Position numbers and translations under genes: made by a program
Notes under the pieces: model-generated
What the model was told of the DNA's origin: nothing
Databases searched by the model: none
Seen by the model: the letters and a program-made list of their open reading frames with translations, nothing else
In this document: one piece after another, positions 43,445 through 51,869 of the stretch
Numbering within the stretch: position 1 is the stretch's first letter
How the letters are laid out: every line of letters starts with the position of its first letter
NCBI GenBank assembly: GCA_002427105.1
Contig: DIPM01000035.1
Location: 131,334 to 192,753, forward strand
DNA from: Marinilabiliaceae bacterium UBA5488
GTDB lineage: Bacteria > Bacteroidota > Bacteroidia > Bacteroidales > Marinilabiliaceae
DNA: 61,420 nt
Direction: 5' to 3'

Positions 43445-44548
43445 TTATTGCTGTAGAAGAGCTTCTACAGTAGCGCCAATAGCTTCGCCGCGGAGGTCTT
43501 TGAAAATAATTTCACCTTCTTTGTCAAGCAGCCAGGTTGAAGGTATGCTTTGAATAGCATAATTGTTAGCAACGTTGCCAAGTGGATCATGCAGCAAAGT
43601 CCAGGTAAGTTTGTCTTCCTTTACTGCGCCTTTCCATGCTTCTTCAGTCTGGTCTAATGAAACACTGATAATTTCAAAATTCTCTCCTCCAAACTTCTTA
43701 TAAACCTCAACAAGATTGGGGTTTTCTTCGCGACAAGGACGACACCAGGCAGCCCAGAAGTCAAGAAATACATATTTGCCTCTGAATGATTCCAAACTTA
43801 CATCATTGCCATTAATATCTTTCAAGGTGAAAAGAGGAGCTTCTTGTCCAACGGCCAAAGCAGCTTCCAGCTCCATCTGAGCCTTAAGAGGCTCTATTAT
43901 TTCAAAGAGCTGAGTTACATAAGGGTGGTCGCCCATATTTGTTTTCATGGTTAAAGCCAGTCCTTCGAGTTCTTCCATCTCCATGGATTGAGCCATATTA
44001 AGGGCTATAAAAGCGCCTACTGCATTGTTGTTGTTAGCATTAACAAACTCACGATAGTAGTTTTTTTGTTCTTCAACAATAGTATCCATGTCAGACATTA
44101 TACTTTCCAAAGTTGCGTTGTCGCCCTGGCTTTGAGCTCTCATAAACTCCTCACGCATTTTTTCAATTTTGTCCATGTGAGGAACCTCTTTGTTGAACTT
44201 TGTAAAGATGTCGCTCAACTTTGAACCTTTTATTACTGCATCTTCAGGTTTTTCACTGTTTGATTTTATGCTGACAGAGCTGTTTTCGAGGAAAAAGGCA
44301 ATAGGAGTACGAGCCTCGTTAACGAAAATCAGATAAAGCTCCGGATATTCCACGCTTCCTTTGAAGCTGTAGGCTCCTCCAACAATTTCGGCAGTGTCAA
44401 CCTCCACGAAATTTTGCATTCCAATTTTACGCAGATAGACAGTTCCTTCCGTAATATCTTCAAAACTTCCCGATATTTTATAACTGTCGGTTGAGCAGGC
44501 AGCCAATATAGCAGTTAAAGCAAGGCCAAATAAAATTTTTCTCATCAT
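43445..44548 (-). CDS. TlpA-like thioredoxin lipoprotein with DUF4369
   Basis: 367 residues. The lipoprotein signal peptide has its Cys in ILAACS (about residue 18). An N-terminal DUF4369-like beta domain (about 20-115; GTVYLRKIGMQNFVEVDTA), a helical middle region, and a C-terminal AhpC/TSA-thioredoxin domain follow, with the redox motif WAAWCRPCREE. It is an envelope-facing disulfide reductase of a type that is common in Bacteroidota. ATG 44548 (MMRKILFGLAL) is chosen because longer forms place a charged stretch before the signal peptide. Confidence 0.9.
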   Translation of the reverse strand: MMRKILFGLALTAILAACSTDSYKISGSFEDITEGTVYLRKIGMQNFVEVDTAEIVGGAYSFKGSVEYPELYLIFVNEARTPIAFFLENSSVSIKSNSEKPEDAVIKGSKLSDIFTKFNKEVPHMDKIEKMREEFMRAQSQGDNATLESIMSDMDTIVEEQKNYYREFVNANNNNAVGAFIALNMAQSMEMEELEGLALTMKTNMGDHPYVTQLFEIIEPLKAQMELEAALAVGQEAPLFTLKDINGNDVSLESFRGKYVFLDFWAAWCRPCREENPNLVEVYKKFGGENFEIISVSLDQTEEAWKGAVKEDKLTWTLLHDPLGNVANNYAIQSIPSTWLLDKEGEIIFKDLRGEAIGATVEALLQQ

Positions 44549-44674
44549 TAAGTAATTTATTGTTTTAATAATCATCTTCCTGGGTCGTAAATGTATCACT
44601 ATTTTTTATGTAACAAGCTGAATTGGTTGAATTAAATAGCAATATTCTTAATAACAGCGCTTTGAGCCAAAGGA

Positions 44675-45802
44675 TTATTTGTCATGTTTTATTTCAGTAA
44701 AGTACATATTCATTAATTCCTTCGCTGCTTCAAACGAGCTTATAAGGTCGCTTTTGACTTTATTTTCGTAGTCAGTTAATCTTTCCTTTATCACTTTGCT
44801 ATTAAAGAAGTTGTGTTTCAAATGCTCCTGAATAGTTTCATACATCCAAAAGGCCGCTTGATCCTTCCTGTTTTGTTCGAAAAAGTTGCCGGAGCGCGTT
44901 GTTCTTACATATTCTTCAATCATATCCCAAACCTGAGTAACCCCCTCGGAGTTTAATGATGAACAGGTTTCTACCCGAGGTATCCATCCCGATTTGCTTG
45001 AAGGAAACAGATGAAGGGCATTGCTGTATTGTCTTTTGGCAAGTTGGGCTGCTTGAAGGTTCTGTCCATCGGCCTTGTTGACGGCAATGCCATCAGCCAT
45101 CTCTACAATGCCGCGCTTAATACCCTGGAGTTCGTCGCCGGCGCCTGCTATTAATATCAAAAGAAAAAAATCAACCATTGAGTGAACTGCTGTTTCGCTT
45201 TGCCCTACACCTACAGTTTCGATAAATATGGTATCGAAGCCCGCGGCTTCACAAAGTATTATGGTCTCTCTGGTTTTACGTGCAACACCTCCCAGCGAGC
45301 CGGCAGAAGGGGAGGGGCGGATATAGGCATTTGCCATAGAAGAGAGCTTTTCCATACGTGTTTTGTCGCCCAAAATACTGCCCTTAGTGCGCTCACTTGA
45401 AGGGTCAATGGCAAGCACAGCCAGTTTGTGCCCCTTGTTTATCAGGTGGGTGCCCAGCGCTTCAATAAAGGTGCTTTTGCCCGCACCCGGAACGCCGGTT
45501 ATGCCAAGGCGAAGTGAGTTTCCTGAATGTGGGAGGCATTTGAGTATAATCGCTTGTGCAATTTCCTGATGGCGGGGCAGAGAACTCTCGACCAGGGTGA
45601 CTGCACGGCTCAAAATAGTAATATCGCCTGTAAGGATGCCTTCAATATATTGTTCAGTGCTTAGTTCACGGCGCCTGGTTTTCAAAAAACGCTTCGCAGC
45701 ATCCGGATTTAGCGAGGGAAGATGGTCTGTTCCTTTGTTAATTTTCAGGCCTTTGAAGGAAGGATTATCTTCTATATGCTCATAGCCTTTTCCAAAATGC
45801 AT
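44675..45802 (-). CDS. meaB: Methylmalonyl-CoA mutase-associated GTPase MeaB
   Basis: A 375-residue G3E-family GTPase that protects and reloads the B12-dependent methylmalonyl-CoA mutase. The P-loop GVPGAGKSTFIEAL, the AIDPSSERTKGSILGD switch, IETVGVGQSE and the base-recognition NKADG motif are intact. The mutase genes (mutA/mutB) are not in the window. With mmdA it indicates the succinate-propionate pathway. The -7 box TAACTTTG at 45830-45837 lies just upstream. Confidence 0.93.
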   Translation of the reverse strand: MHFGKGYEHIEDNPSFKGLKINKGTDHLPSLNPDAAKRFLKTRRRELSTEQYIEGILTGDITILSRAVTLVESSLPRHQEIAQAIILKCLPHSGNSLRLGITGVPGAGKSTFIEALGTHLINKGHKLAVLAIDPSSERTKGSILGDKTRMEKLSSMANAYIRPSPSAGSLGGVARKTRETIILCEAAGFDTIFIETVGVGQSETAVHSMVDFFLLILIAGAGDELQGIKRGIVEMADGIAVNKADGQNLQAAQLAKRQYSNALHLFPSSKSGWIPRVETCSSLNSEGVTQVWDMIEEYVRTTRSGNFFEQNRKDQAAFWMYETIQEHLKHNFFNSKVIKERLTDYENKVKSDLISSFEAAKELMNMYFTEIKHDK

Positions 45803-45829
45803 AGTAATTCAGATTTTTATTTATCTGCA

Positions 45830-45837
45830 CAAAGTTA
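45830..45837 (-). promoter_or_regulatory. -7 box of meaB
   Basis: Minus-strand TAACTTTG matches TAnnTTTG exactly. Initiation near 45823 gives a 20-nt leader. No -33 TTTG. Confidence 0.5.
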
Positions 45838-45978
45838 ATTTATAATTCCTCCTTATTATAAGTTTGAGGAGAAAGAATACGCTAAGAGATGCTCTCGGCA
45901 AACTATGCTGCTATATTCTTCCCCCCAATTTTTCCCGGCCTTTGCCTAAACTCAAAACCTACAGATATTGCTCCTTTA

Positions 45979-47058
45979 TCAGGGTGCAACCGTGGCCGAA
46001 ATCCTCAGTAGCGAGGTGCTCTTTTGGGGGTCGTTAGAATAAACCGTTACCGACTGATTTTGGCGACCATTGCGTCCGCGGGTGTTGAAGGTAACAGGAA
46101 TATTTACTGTTTCACCCGGTTTTATTACATCTTTTTCGGGCTTGGACACTGTGCAACCACATGAGGAGCGGACTTTCCGAAGGATAAGATCGCTTTTGCC
46201 TTTGTTGGTCACCTTAAAGATGTGTTCGACTGTTATTCCCTGTTTTACATTGCCAAAGTCGAAGTTGGTTTCGCTGAACTGAATGTCGGGAGCAGCTGCA
46301 AGCTGCGCCGGAGTGAGTGATGAATAGTCCTCTTCAATGGTAGCGCTTAGGCTTAAACGCTTATCCTTAACTTCCTCCCCGTTAATTGAAAGATAAACCT
46401 GATTAGACACAAAGCCCCAATCATCCAACTTAGAGGCATCAAAAACAGCTACGATATTCCCTTCTTTTCCGGGGGCTACAGTTGCCGGAACAGAAGAAAT
46501 GCTAATATGCGGAGGTACTCTGGTAAACGAAAGGGTAACAGCTTTGTCACTCACATTAATAAATTCCAGTGAGGCTTCCTTTTTGCTGTTGGGTTCTACC
46601 CTTGTGAATGGCAAATGCGAAGATTTCGCACGTATCAGTCCAAGGTCACTAGGGTAAATATCCTCCATGGTTTGTTCACGCGGGGCTACGTTGCCGGTAA
46701 TACGGAGTATTTCAGTTGCGTTGCTCGCGTTTGAAGTTATGGTAATTGATTTGTTGAAATTACCGGGGCGGTTGCGCGGGTCGAAGGTGGCTTTTACCGT
46801 TCCTTTGCCCCCGGGCTGTATGGGTGTACGAGTCCAATCAGGAGTTGTACATCCACATGAGGCGTTTACATTATGAATAACAAGAGGCTGTTTGCCTGTG
46901 TTGGTAAATTGAAAAGTGTAGCTAACTGCGCCTTTATTTTCTTGAATAGGTCCAAAATCATGGATTTTCTTCTCAAAAGAAATAATCGGTTTGGCATCTT
47001 GTGCATGCAGTGCAAAGGTTAAGCTCAGAATACTTAATACTATACCAATTCTTTTCAT
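45979..47058 (-). CDS. DUF1573 domain protein, two copies
   Basis: 359 residues. A signal peptide (about 1-20) is followed by two immunoglobulin-like DUF1573 domains (about 25-120 and 255-358), each with the family motif (NASCGCTTP and RSSCGCTVSKP) and the FDFG/HDFG start. A middle beta-rich part (about 125-250) resembles a degenerate third copy without the Cys pair. Proteins of this type are exported in Bacteroidota and of unknown function. A -7 box (minus TATATTTG, 47100-47093) is upstream. Confidence 0.88.
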   Translation of the reverse strand: MKRIGIVLSILSLTFALHAQDAKPIISFEKKIHDFGPIQENKGAVSYTFQFTNTGKQPLVIHNVNASCGCTTPDWTRTPIQPGGKGTVKATFDPRNRPGNFNKSITITSNASNATEILRITGNVAPREQTMEDIYPSDLGLIRAKSSHLPFTRVEPNSKKEASLEFINVSDKAVTLSFTRVPPHISISSVPATVAPGKEGNIVAVFDASKLDDWGFVSNQVYLSINGEEVKDKRLSLSATIEEDYSSLTPAQLAAAPDIQFSETNFDFGNVKQGITVEHIFKVTNKGKSDLILRKVRSSCGCTVSKPEKDVIKPGETVNIPVTFNTRGRNGRQNQSVTVYSNDPQKSTSLLRISATVAP

Positions 47059-47230
47059 CGGTTAAAATTTTATATGTATAAAAAATTGCATCCAAATATA
47101 TTATAACGAAATAATCGCCCCGGTGTTTTGTTTTTTGCTTTAAAATAGGTCTTGTTAACTTTCTGTTTAGCCAAGTAGGTGCAAATTTAAAAAGATATCA
47201 GTTTAAAACGTACATATTTCGTGCCGTTTT

Positions 47231-47268
47231 CTACTATCTAAAGATAGTAGCAATTCATCTAAAGATAG
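47231..47268. repeat. Palindromic ATCTAAAGATAG repeats, 21 bp apart
   Basis: CTACTATC-TAAA-GATAGTAG (47231-47250) is a perfect 8-bp inverted repeat. Its core ATCTAAAGATAG (47236-47247) recurs at 47257-47268, exactly 21 bp on, about two helical turns. This is the spacing expected of two dimeric regulator sites on one DNA face. Confidence 0.5.
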
Positions 47269-47482
47269 CATATAACTCGCTGGCGTGTTCCTGGTTTTTT
47301 ATTTTCCGACTCTCTTTTGTACGAAAAACAAGTAGGATAGATTAGCCCGGGAGGGCTTGAACACAATCACAGGCTTAGTCCAGACATCATAAAGCCAATG
47401 GAACAAGAGCTTAACAAAACGACATTGAATTGTAATTGGTCAAAAATATGATAGAAAATTTTTATGATTTATAAAATTAGTC

Positions 47483-47490
47483 TAATTTCG
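47483..47490 (+). promoter_or_regulatory. Possible -7 box of the GLUG operon
   Basis: TAATTTCG differs from TAnnTTTG at one base and lies 22 nt before the ATG at 47513. No consensus -33 element. Confidence 0.35.
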
Positions 47491-47512
47491 TAAATCTTAC
47501 TTACTCAAAGCT

Positions 47513-49297
47513 ATGATTAAAGTTTTTGGGCTTTTTGCTTTAGGCCTTTTTCTTTTACCGGCATGTAGTCCGGAAAAGATTGAACCAATTTTGCCTCCCC
47601 CTCCTCCCTTAAGTGATGAGTGTGAACTGTTTTCTTATACACTAAACTCAGAGCTGAACCATAGCTTAAGTATTGATTATTCTGAAGCCCCTGTTGAGGA
47701 TACCATTTCTTTTCTTTTTCCACATTTTACAGATTTGTCTAAGATTATAGCAGGATTTGAAATCTCTGAAGCTGCCACCTTGGTTTTGGATTCTCTTGTT
47801 CAGAAAAGTGACACCACCGCAAATTCATTCTACGAGCTGCTAAATTACACTGTAATAGCCGAAAACGACAGCAATAAATATGGCTTCGTTGTCAAACCGG
47901 AGTATCCTTTGATTTTTAGCACCATTGGTCACAGTGGCGATATTTCCAGAGTTGGAGGAGGTGATTTCTCAAAGGAGTTTTTGTATAGGGTAAGCAATAT
48001 CCATAATGGCAAGTGGAATTTTTCGGTTGAGGCTCTTGGCTATGCTTACTGCTCAAATGCAGAGGTGGCTGATAACAGCTTTAGCATTCCCAATTTTATT
48101 ACAGAGGAAGAATGGCTAACTGTTAATGGTGGTGAGGATTTAAAGTTTCCTATACGCTTGACACTCTCGTGCGACAGTCTTGGAATTAAAGATTCTACTT
48201 TTGTTTTTGACATATACCGCGAGCAATATACCGTGCGCAGCTGGCAGGATTTGCAATATATTTCTAAGAATCTTGAAGGCCATTATGAAATTAGGAGAGA
48301 CATAGTATTTCCTTTACCCGGAACCTTAGGATTTTCGGAATATGGGTTTATTCCAATTGGCGACTCTATTTCAAGGCCTTTCAAGGGTTCGTTAAATGGC
48401 AATAATCATGTAATCAAGGATTTTTATATCAGACGCCATAATGATACAGTTCGTTATGTAGGTTTATTTGGTTTTGTTGAGCGCAAAATGGATCGTATTC
48501 CAATAATTAAAAATCTTGGTTTAGAAATATCAGGGCGTCAGGAACGTGGAGGCGTGTCGGGAGGGTGGTTTACCGGGGGTCTTGTAGGCTGGAACGAAGG
48601 AAAGGTGATTAATTGTTATGTAAAAGGCTCGGTGGAGTCAAAAAGTCCGGCGGGAGAGCCTGGAGCCACGGGAGGTTTGGTTGGGATTAATCATGGGGGA
48701 GAACTTATTAACTGTGCAGCTACAGAGGGCAGCGTAAGCGGCACCATGCATGTTGGTGGCTTACTTGGAGAAAACTCATGGGGCGGAAAGGTTGATCAGT
48801 GCTATGCTTCTCAAGGGGTCTATCTGGGTGGTTTAGGGGCTTACGATGACGAGCATGATATATCAGGGGGCGGCTTTGTTGGAAGGAATACCCTCTCATC
48901 AGAGATACTTAACTGCTATGCCACGGGTAAAATTGAAGGTTCGCTTGGTATTGGCGGTTTTGCAGGACGCCATTATTCGGGCTCTAAAATACGATGCTGC
49001 TATACTACAGCCCAGGTCACTGAACTAAACCGTGATTTTAGCAAAAGCGTAGGTGGTTTCATAGGGCATTTGTTTGGAGATCCTGACCGTAGGAGCGTCA
49101 CGGATTCCTATTGGAATATAGCTGCCAATCCGGGGCTGGATGGTGTAGGAGACGGTCCTATAACGGGTATTGACGGCAGGTCAATTCTTGATTACAAATC
49201 ACAGCTAATGTTTATCGGATGGGATTTTATCTCTGTATGGAATATAGATGCAAATATTAATAATGGCATGGCGTATTTGAAAAATGCTCCCTATTAA
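47513..49297 (+). CDS. GLUG-repeat surface lipoprotein, copy 1
   Basis: 594 residues. The lipoprotein signal has its Cys in LLPACSP (about residue 18), followed by a polyproline spacer (ILPPPPPLS). Residues about 35-240 hold beta-sandwich-like domains. The segment RSWQDLQYISKNLEGHYEIRRDI then opens a right-handed solenoid with about six GLUG repeats (for example GGLVGWNEGKVINCYVKG, GGLVGINHGGELINC, GGFAGRHYSGSKI). GLUG repeats occur in bacterial surface adhesins and IgA-protease-like proteins. The gene next door is a diverged duplicate. Role inferred: outer-surface attachment or substrate contact. Confidence 0.85.
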   Translation: MIKVFGLFALGLFLLPACSPEKIEPILPPPPPLSDECELFSYTLNSELNHSLSIDYSEAPVEDTISFLFPHFTDLSKIIAGFEISEAATLVLDSLVQKSDTTANSFYELLNYTVIAENDSNKYGFVVKPEYPLIFSTIGHSGDISRVGGGDFSKEFLYRVSNIHNGKWNFSVEALGYAYCSNAEVADNSFSIPNFITEEEWLTVNGGEDLKFPIRLTLSCDSLGIKDSTFVFDIYREQYTVRSWQDLQYISKNLEGHYEIRRDIVFPLPGTLGFSEYGFIPIGDSISRPFKGSLNGNNHVIKDFYIRRHNDTVRYVGLFGFVERKMDRIPIIKNLGLEISGRQERGGVSGGWFTGGLVGWNEGKVINCYVKGSVESKSPAGEPGATGGLVGINHGGELINCAATEGSVSGTMHVGGLLGENSWGGKVDQCYASQGVYLGGLGAYDDEHDISGGGFVGRNTLSSEILNCYATGKIEGSLGIGGFAGRHYSGSKIRCCYTTAQVTELNRDFSKSVGGFIGHLFGDPDRRSVTDSYWNIAANPGLDGVGDGPITGIDGRSILDYKSQLMFIGWDFISVWNIDANINNGMAYLKNAPY

Positions 49298-51025
49298 ATG
49301 TTGTTTATGAAAACCACAAATGCAATTCTTCTATTTTTTCTGTGGCTAGTCCTTGTGATGGGCTCGTGCAGTAAGGAGGTATTGATTCCTGAACCCCCTC
49401 CACCGCCTCCGCCAATTGAGGAAGTGGATAGTCTGGTTATATCTCCCAAATTTAGGGTTCTGAGTTACTCCGATAAAGCCGATCGCTTTGGGGGTGGGGA
49501 TTTTAGTCGTGACACTCTGTTTTTGCTTAGCAATATACCTGATGGGAGTTGGGAATATACCCTAAAGCTGGGAGGCGAAATTCAAGTAGGAAGAGTTGAG
49601 GTAGTTGATGAGCAGGCAAAGATTGCCAATAATCATCGTGTTGAGACCTGGCTTGAGTGTGTGACGGATGATTCCATTACACTATATATGACATTATATA
49701 GTGAGGATTATATTATGACCGAGCATACAGATTCTTTCAGCTTCGTAAATGAAATGTATCTAATCAGAAGTTGGCAGGATTTGCAGGCGATGTGCTACGA
49801 CCCTATGGGAAGTTATTCCCTGAAGAACGACATAATATTTCCGGAACCCGCAACGGAAGGCTTCCCCGAGCAGGGATTTGTTCCGGTTGGTACAGCCGGA
49901 CCATCAGCGGCGTTTTTGTTGAATGCATTTAAAGGGAGTTTGAATGGCTATGGTTATAAAATAAAAAATTTCTCTATTGACAGGGCCGACCTAAATTATG
50001 TAGGATTGTTTGGTGTGATTGCCGATGCCAATATCAAGGATTTATATCTTGAAATCTCCTCATCAGGCATTCGCGGAGGAAGCTATGTAGGTGCCATAGC
50101 CGGTTATGTAGCCCGAAAATCGGTGATTGAAAACTGCAAAGTTATTGGAAATGTAAGCGGCTTAAATCAGGTTGGCGGCATAGCAGGAGAAATTGAAATG
50201 CACAGTGCTATTACCTTATCCAGAACTACGGGTGGTGTGGAAGGGAAAAATTATGTAGGTGGGATTGTCGGAACGGCCAGGGAAGGTAGCAGTGTAAGCA
50301 CCAGTTTTGTAGAAGGAAAAATTAATGGGAACGACTATTTAGGCGGATTGGTAGGGCACAATAAAAGCATATTGGATAATTCACAAGCCGGCGGAGAGAT
50401 AAATAGTATTGAAATTAGCGGGGGAAACTTTATTGGGGGACTTTGTGGCTATAATAACGGTGAGATTTTAGGATGTCGTGTTATTAACGCCGGGATTGAG
50501 GGGAAGAATGATATTGGAGGACTAACAGGCTTTGCCGACACGCTCTCTGTTCATCGTGAGAGTTGCTCAAAAGCCGGGGTTAATGGTGAAATACGAGTAG
50601 GCGGTATGATAGGCTCAAACCATGGTAAAATATCCAATAGCTATGTTATTGGTAAGGTAGAGGGGCAGTCGTACGTCGGAGGGCTTGTTGGTGATTTCTA
50701 TAGCGAGGTTACCAATTCTTATGCGTCTGCCGATGTTTCTGGCACTTCTTTGTTTTCCAGCGGGTCTTTTATGGGCATTAACAACGGTTCTATGATCTCT
50801 TGTTACTATGACAATGAGAGATCCACGCTTTCAAGTCCTACCGGTAATAACCGTGACTTTGGTTTAGAGGCAAAAGATAAAAACGCGTTTATAAGCTTTT
50901 CGGCTCTACAGATACCCCGGGAAATATTTACTCAGTGGGACTTTGAGTCTATATGGGAAAATGAAGTACCCTTAGCTGGTAACGAGCAATTGCCCGGCTT
51001 AAAGAGAGAATTCAACTTTGAATAA
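49298..51025 (+). CDS. GLUG-repeat surface lipoprotein, copy 2
   Basis: 575 residues. The lipoprotein signal has its Cys in VMGSCSKE and a longer run of seven Pro follows (PEPPPPPPPIEE). It shares with copy 1 the GGGDFSRDTLFLLSN segment and the RSWQDLQ ... FKGSLNGYGYKIKNF solenoid entry, then carries about eight GLUG repeats (GGIAGEIEMH, GGLVGHNKS, GGLCGYNNGEI, GGMIGSNHGKI, GGLVGDFYSEV). The first domain of copy 1 (its residues 35-125) is missing. Its ATG directly follows the copy 1 stop (TAA-ATG); ATG 49307 is an alternative start. The high-Pro tract may depend on factors that ease polyproline translation. Confidence 0.85.
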   Translation: MLFMKTTNAILLFFLWLVLVMGSCSKEVLIPEPPPPPPPIEEVDSLVISPKFRVLSYSDKADRFGGGDFSRDTLFLLSNIPDGSWEYTLKLGGEIQVGRVEVVDEQAKIANNHRVETWLECVTDDSITLYMTLYSEDYIMTEHTDSFSFVNEMYLIRSWQDLQAMCYDPMGSYSLKNDIIFPEPATEGFPEQGFVPVGTAGPSAAFLLNAFKGSLNGYGYKIKNFSIDRADLNYVGLFGVIADANIKDLYLEISSSGIRGGSYVGAIAGYVARKSVIENCKVIGNVSGLNQVGGIAGEIEMHSAITLSRTTGGVEGKNYVGGIVGTAREGSSVSTSFVEGKINGNDYLGGLVGHNKSILDNSQAGGEINSIEISGGNFIGGLCGYNNGEILGCRVINAGIEGKNDIGGLTGFADTLSVHRESCSKAGVNGEIRVGGMIGSNHGKISNSYVIGKVEGQSYVGGLVGDFYSEVTNSYASADVSGTSLFSSGSFMGINNGSMISCYYDNERSTLSSPTGNNRDFGLEAKDKNAFISFSALQIPREIFTQWDFESIWENEVPLAGNEQLPGLKREFNFE

Positions 51026-51032
51026 TAAAAGG

Positions 51033-51713
51033 ATGAAGAATAATAAATTGATAATTCCCCTCGCGCTAACGCTTTTGCTTGGATGCAGTTCAACAATAAA
51101 GGCTGTTGGTGATGGAGTCAACACCCTTGAGAGTCTTAATGGTTTCATACTGGAACTTAATTATTCCATAGCTCCCATTTCTTCAATGACTCCCAAGCCA
51201 TCGCCCCAGTCAATGTATGGAGTCGGACTAAGTTTTATCAGCAATGAGACTTTTCAGATGGGAGTACGGGGGGCAAGCACTTTGCCAACCTCCAAATATG
51301 CAGAAGGTTATACTATTGAAGCTGATACAATAGACATAGATTATTCATCATGGGATGTAAAGATGTTTGTAGCCTATTTGTTTAGCTTGGACCAAATAAA
51401 CAGTAATGTCTCACCTTCACTGGCAGTGGGTTATGGCAGGATGAGGGTGGATCAACTTGACTATTACAGTGACACCAGGGAGCAGCTGCTTGAGAATGCC
51501 AACCTGGTGTTGATTGAACCCGGAGTAAGCTTTAATTACGTGGTAAATAAATCTTTTGTTCTGTCGTTGGGAGTAAGTTATCAGTTTACTGTGCCCGACA
51601 GGCTATTGGTGAATTATAGCAGCAAGGAACTTAATATGCTAAAATTTAACGTCGGTATTGGTTTTGGATTGATGCAATCAAGTAATAGCAGGTGGGGAGG
51701 ACGCAGACGTTAA
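51033..51713 (+). CDS. Predicted outer membrane beta-barrel protein with signal peptide
   Basis: 226 residues, starting MKNNKLIIPLALTLLLGCSSTIK: a signal peptide with a possible lipobox (LLGC). The mature part alternates polar and hydrophobic strands (YGVGLSFISNETFQMGVRG, AVGYGRMRVDQLDYY, VLSLGVSYQFTV, LKFNVGIGFGLM), which suggests an 8-stranded outer membrane barrel. The end RWGGRRR is unusually basic for a barrel C-terminus. ATG 51033 is chosen over a TTG at 51018 inside the preceding gene. It is 7 nt after GLUG copy 2, so part of that operon. No family assigned. Confidence 0.65.
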   Translation: MKNNKLIIPLALTLLLGCSSTIKAVGDGVNTLESLNGFILELNYSIAPISSMTPKPSPQSMYGVGLSFISNETFQMGVRGASTLPTSKYAEGYTIEADTIDIDYSSWDVKMFVAYLFSLDQINSNVSPSLAVGYGRMRVDQLDYYSDTREQLLENANLVLIEPGVSFNYVVNKSFVLSLGVSYQFTVPDRLLVNYSSKELNMLKFNVGIGFGLMQSSNSRWGGRRR

Positions 51714-51718
51714 GTTTA

Positions 51719-51812
51719 TGCCCCAAACAGGGCAATAAATGAATAACGTTGGTACACGGGGCGAGGCCCTGTCATAATAGGCAGTAATGTCAATCACGCC
51801 CTAACAGGGTCA
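51719..51812. repeat. REP-like palindrome cluster
   Basis: Three short hairpins with a shared ACAGGG(C/T)-type core: TGCCC-CAAACA-GGGCA (51719-51734), ACA-c-GGG/CCCTGT (51754-51772, opposite orientation) and GCCC-TAACA-GGGT (51798-51810). The mixed orientations and extragenic place resemble repetitive extragenic palindromes. They also separate the GLUG operon from the downstream T9SS/SpvB genes and may act as terminator or mRNA stabiliser. No transposase is nearby. Confidence 0.4.
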
Positions 51813-51869
51813 TAGGAAAGCAGAGTTTGAGTGTTGAAAGTTATCAAATAGTGACTAAAACATAAGATT

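Larger units (their letters stand above)
47059..47512. other. Intergenic region between DUF1573 and the surface locus
   Basis: A 454-bp AT-rich gap between divergent genes. It holds the -7 box for the DUF1573 gene (47093-47100, minus), a pair of phased hairpin repeats (47231-47268), a small AGCCC/GGGCT stem near 47345, and a possible -7 box TAATTTCG (47483-47490, one mismatch) for the GLUG gene. I see no coding sequence. Confidence 0.6.
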
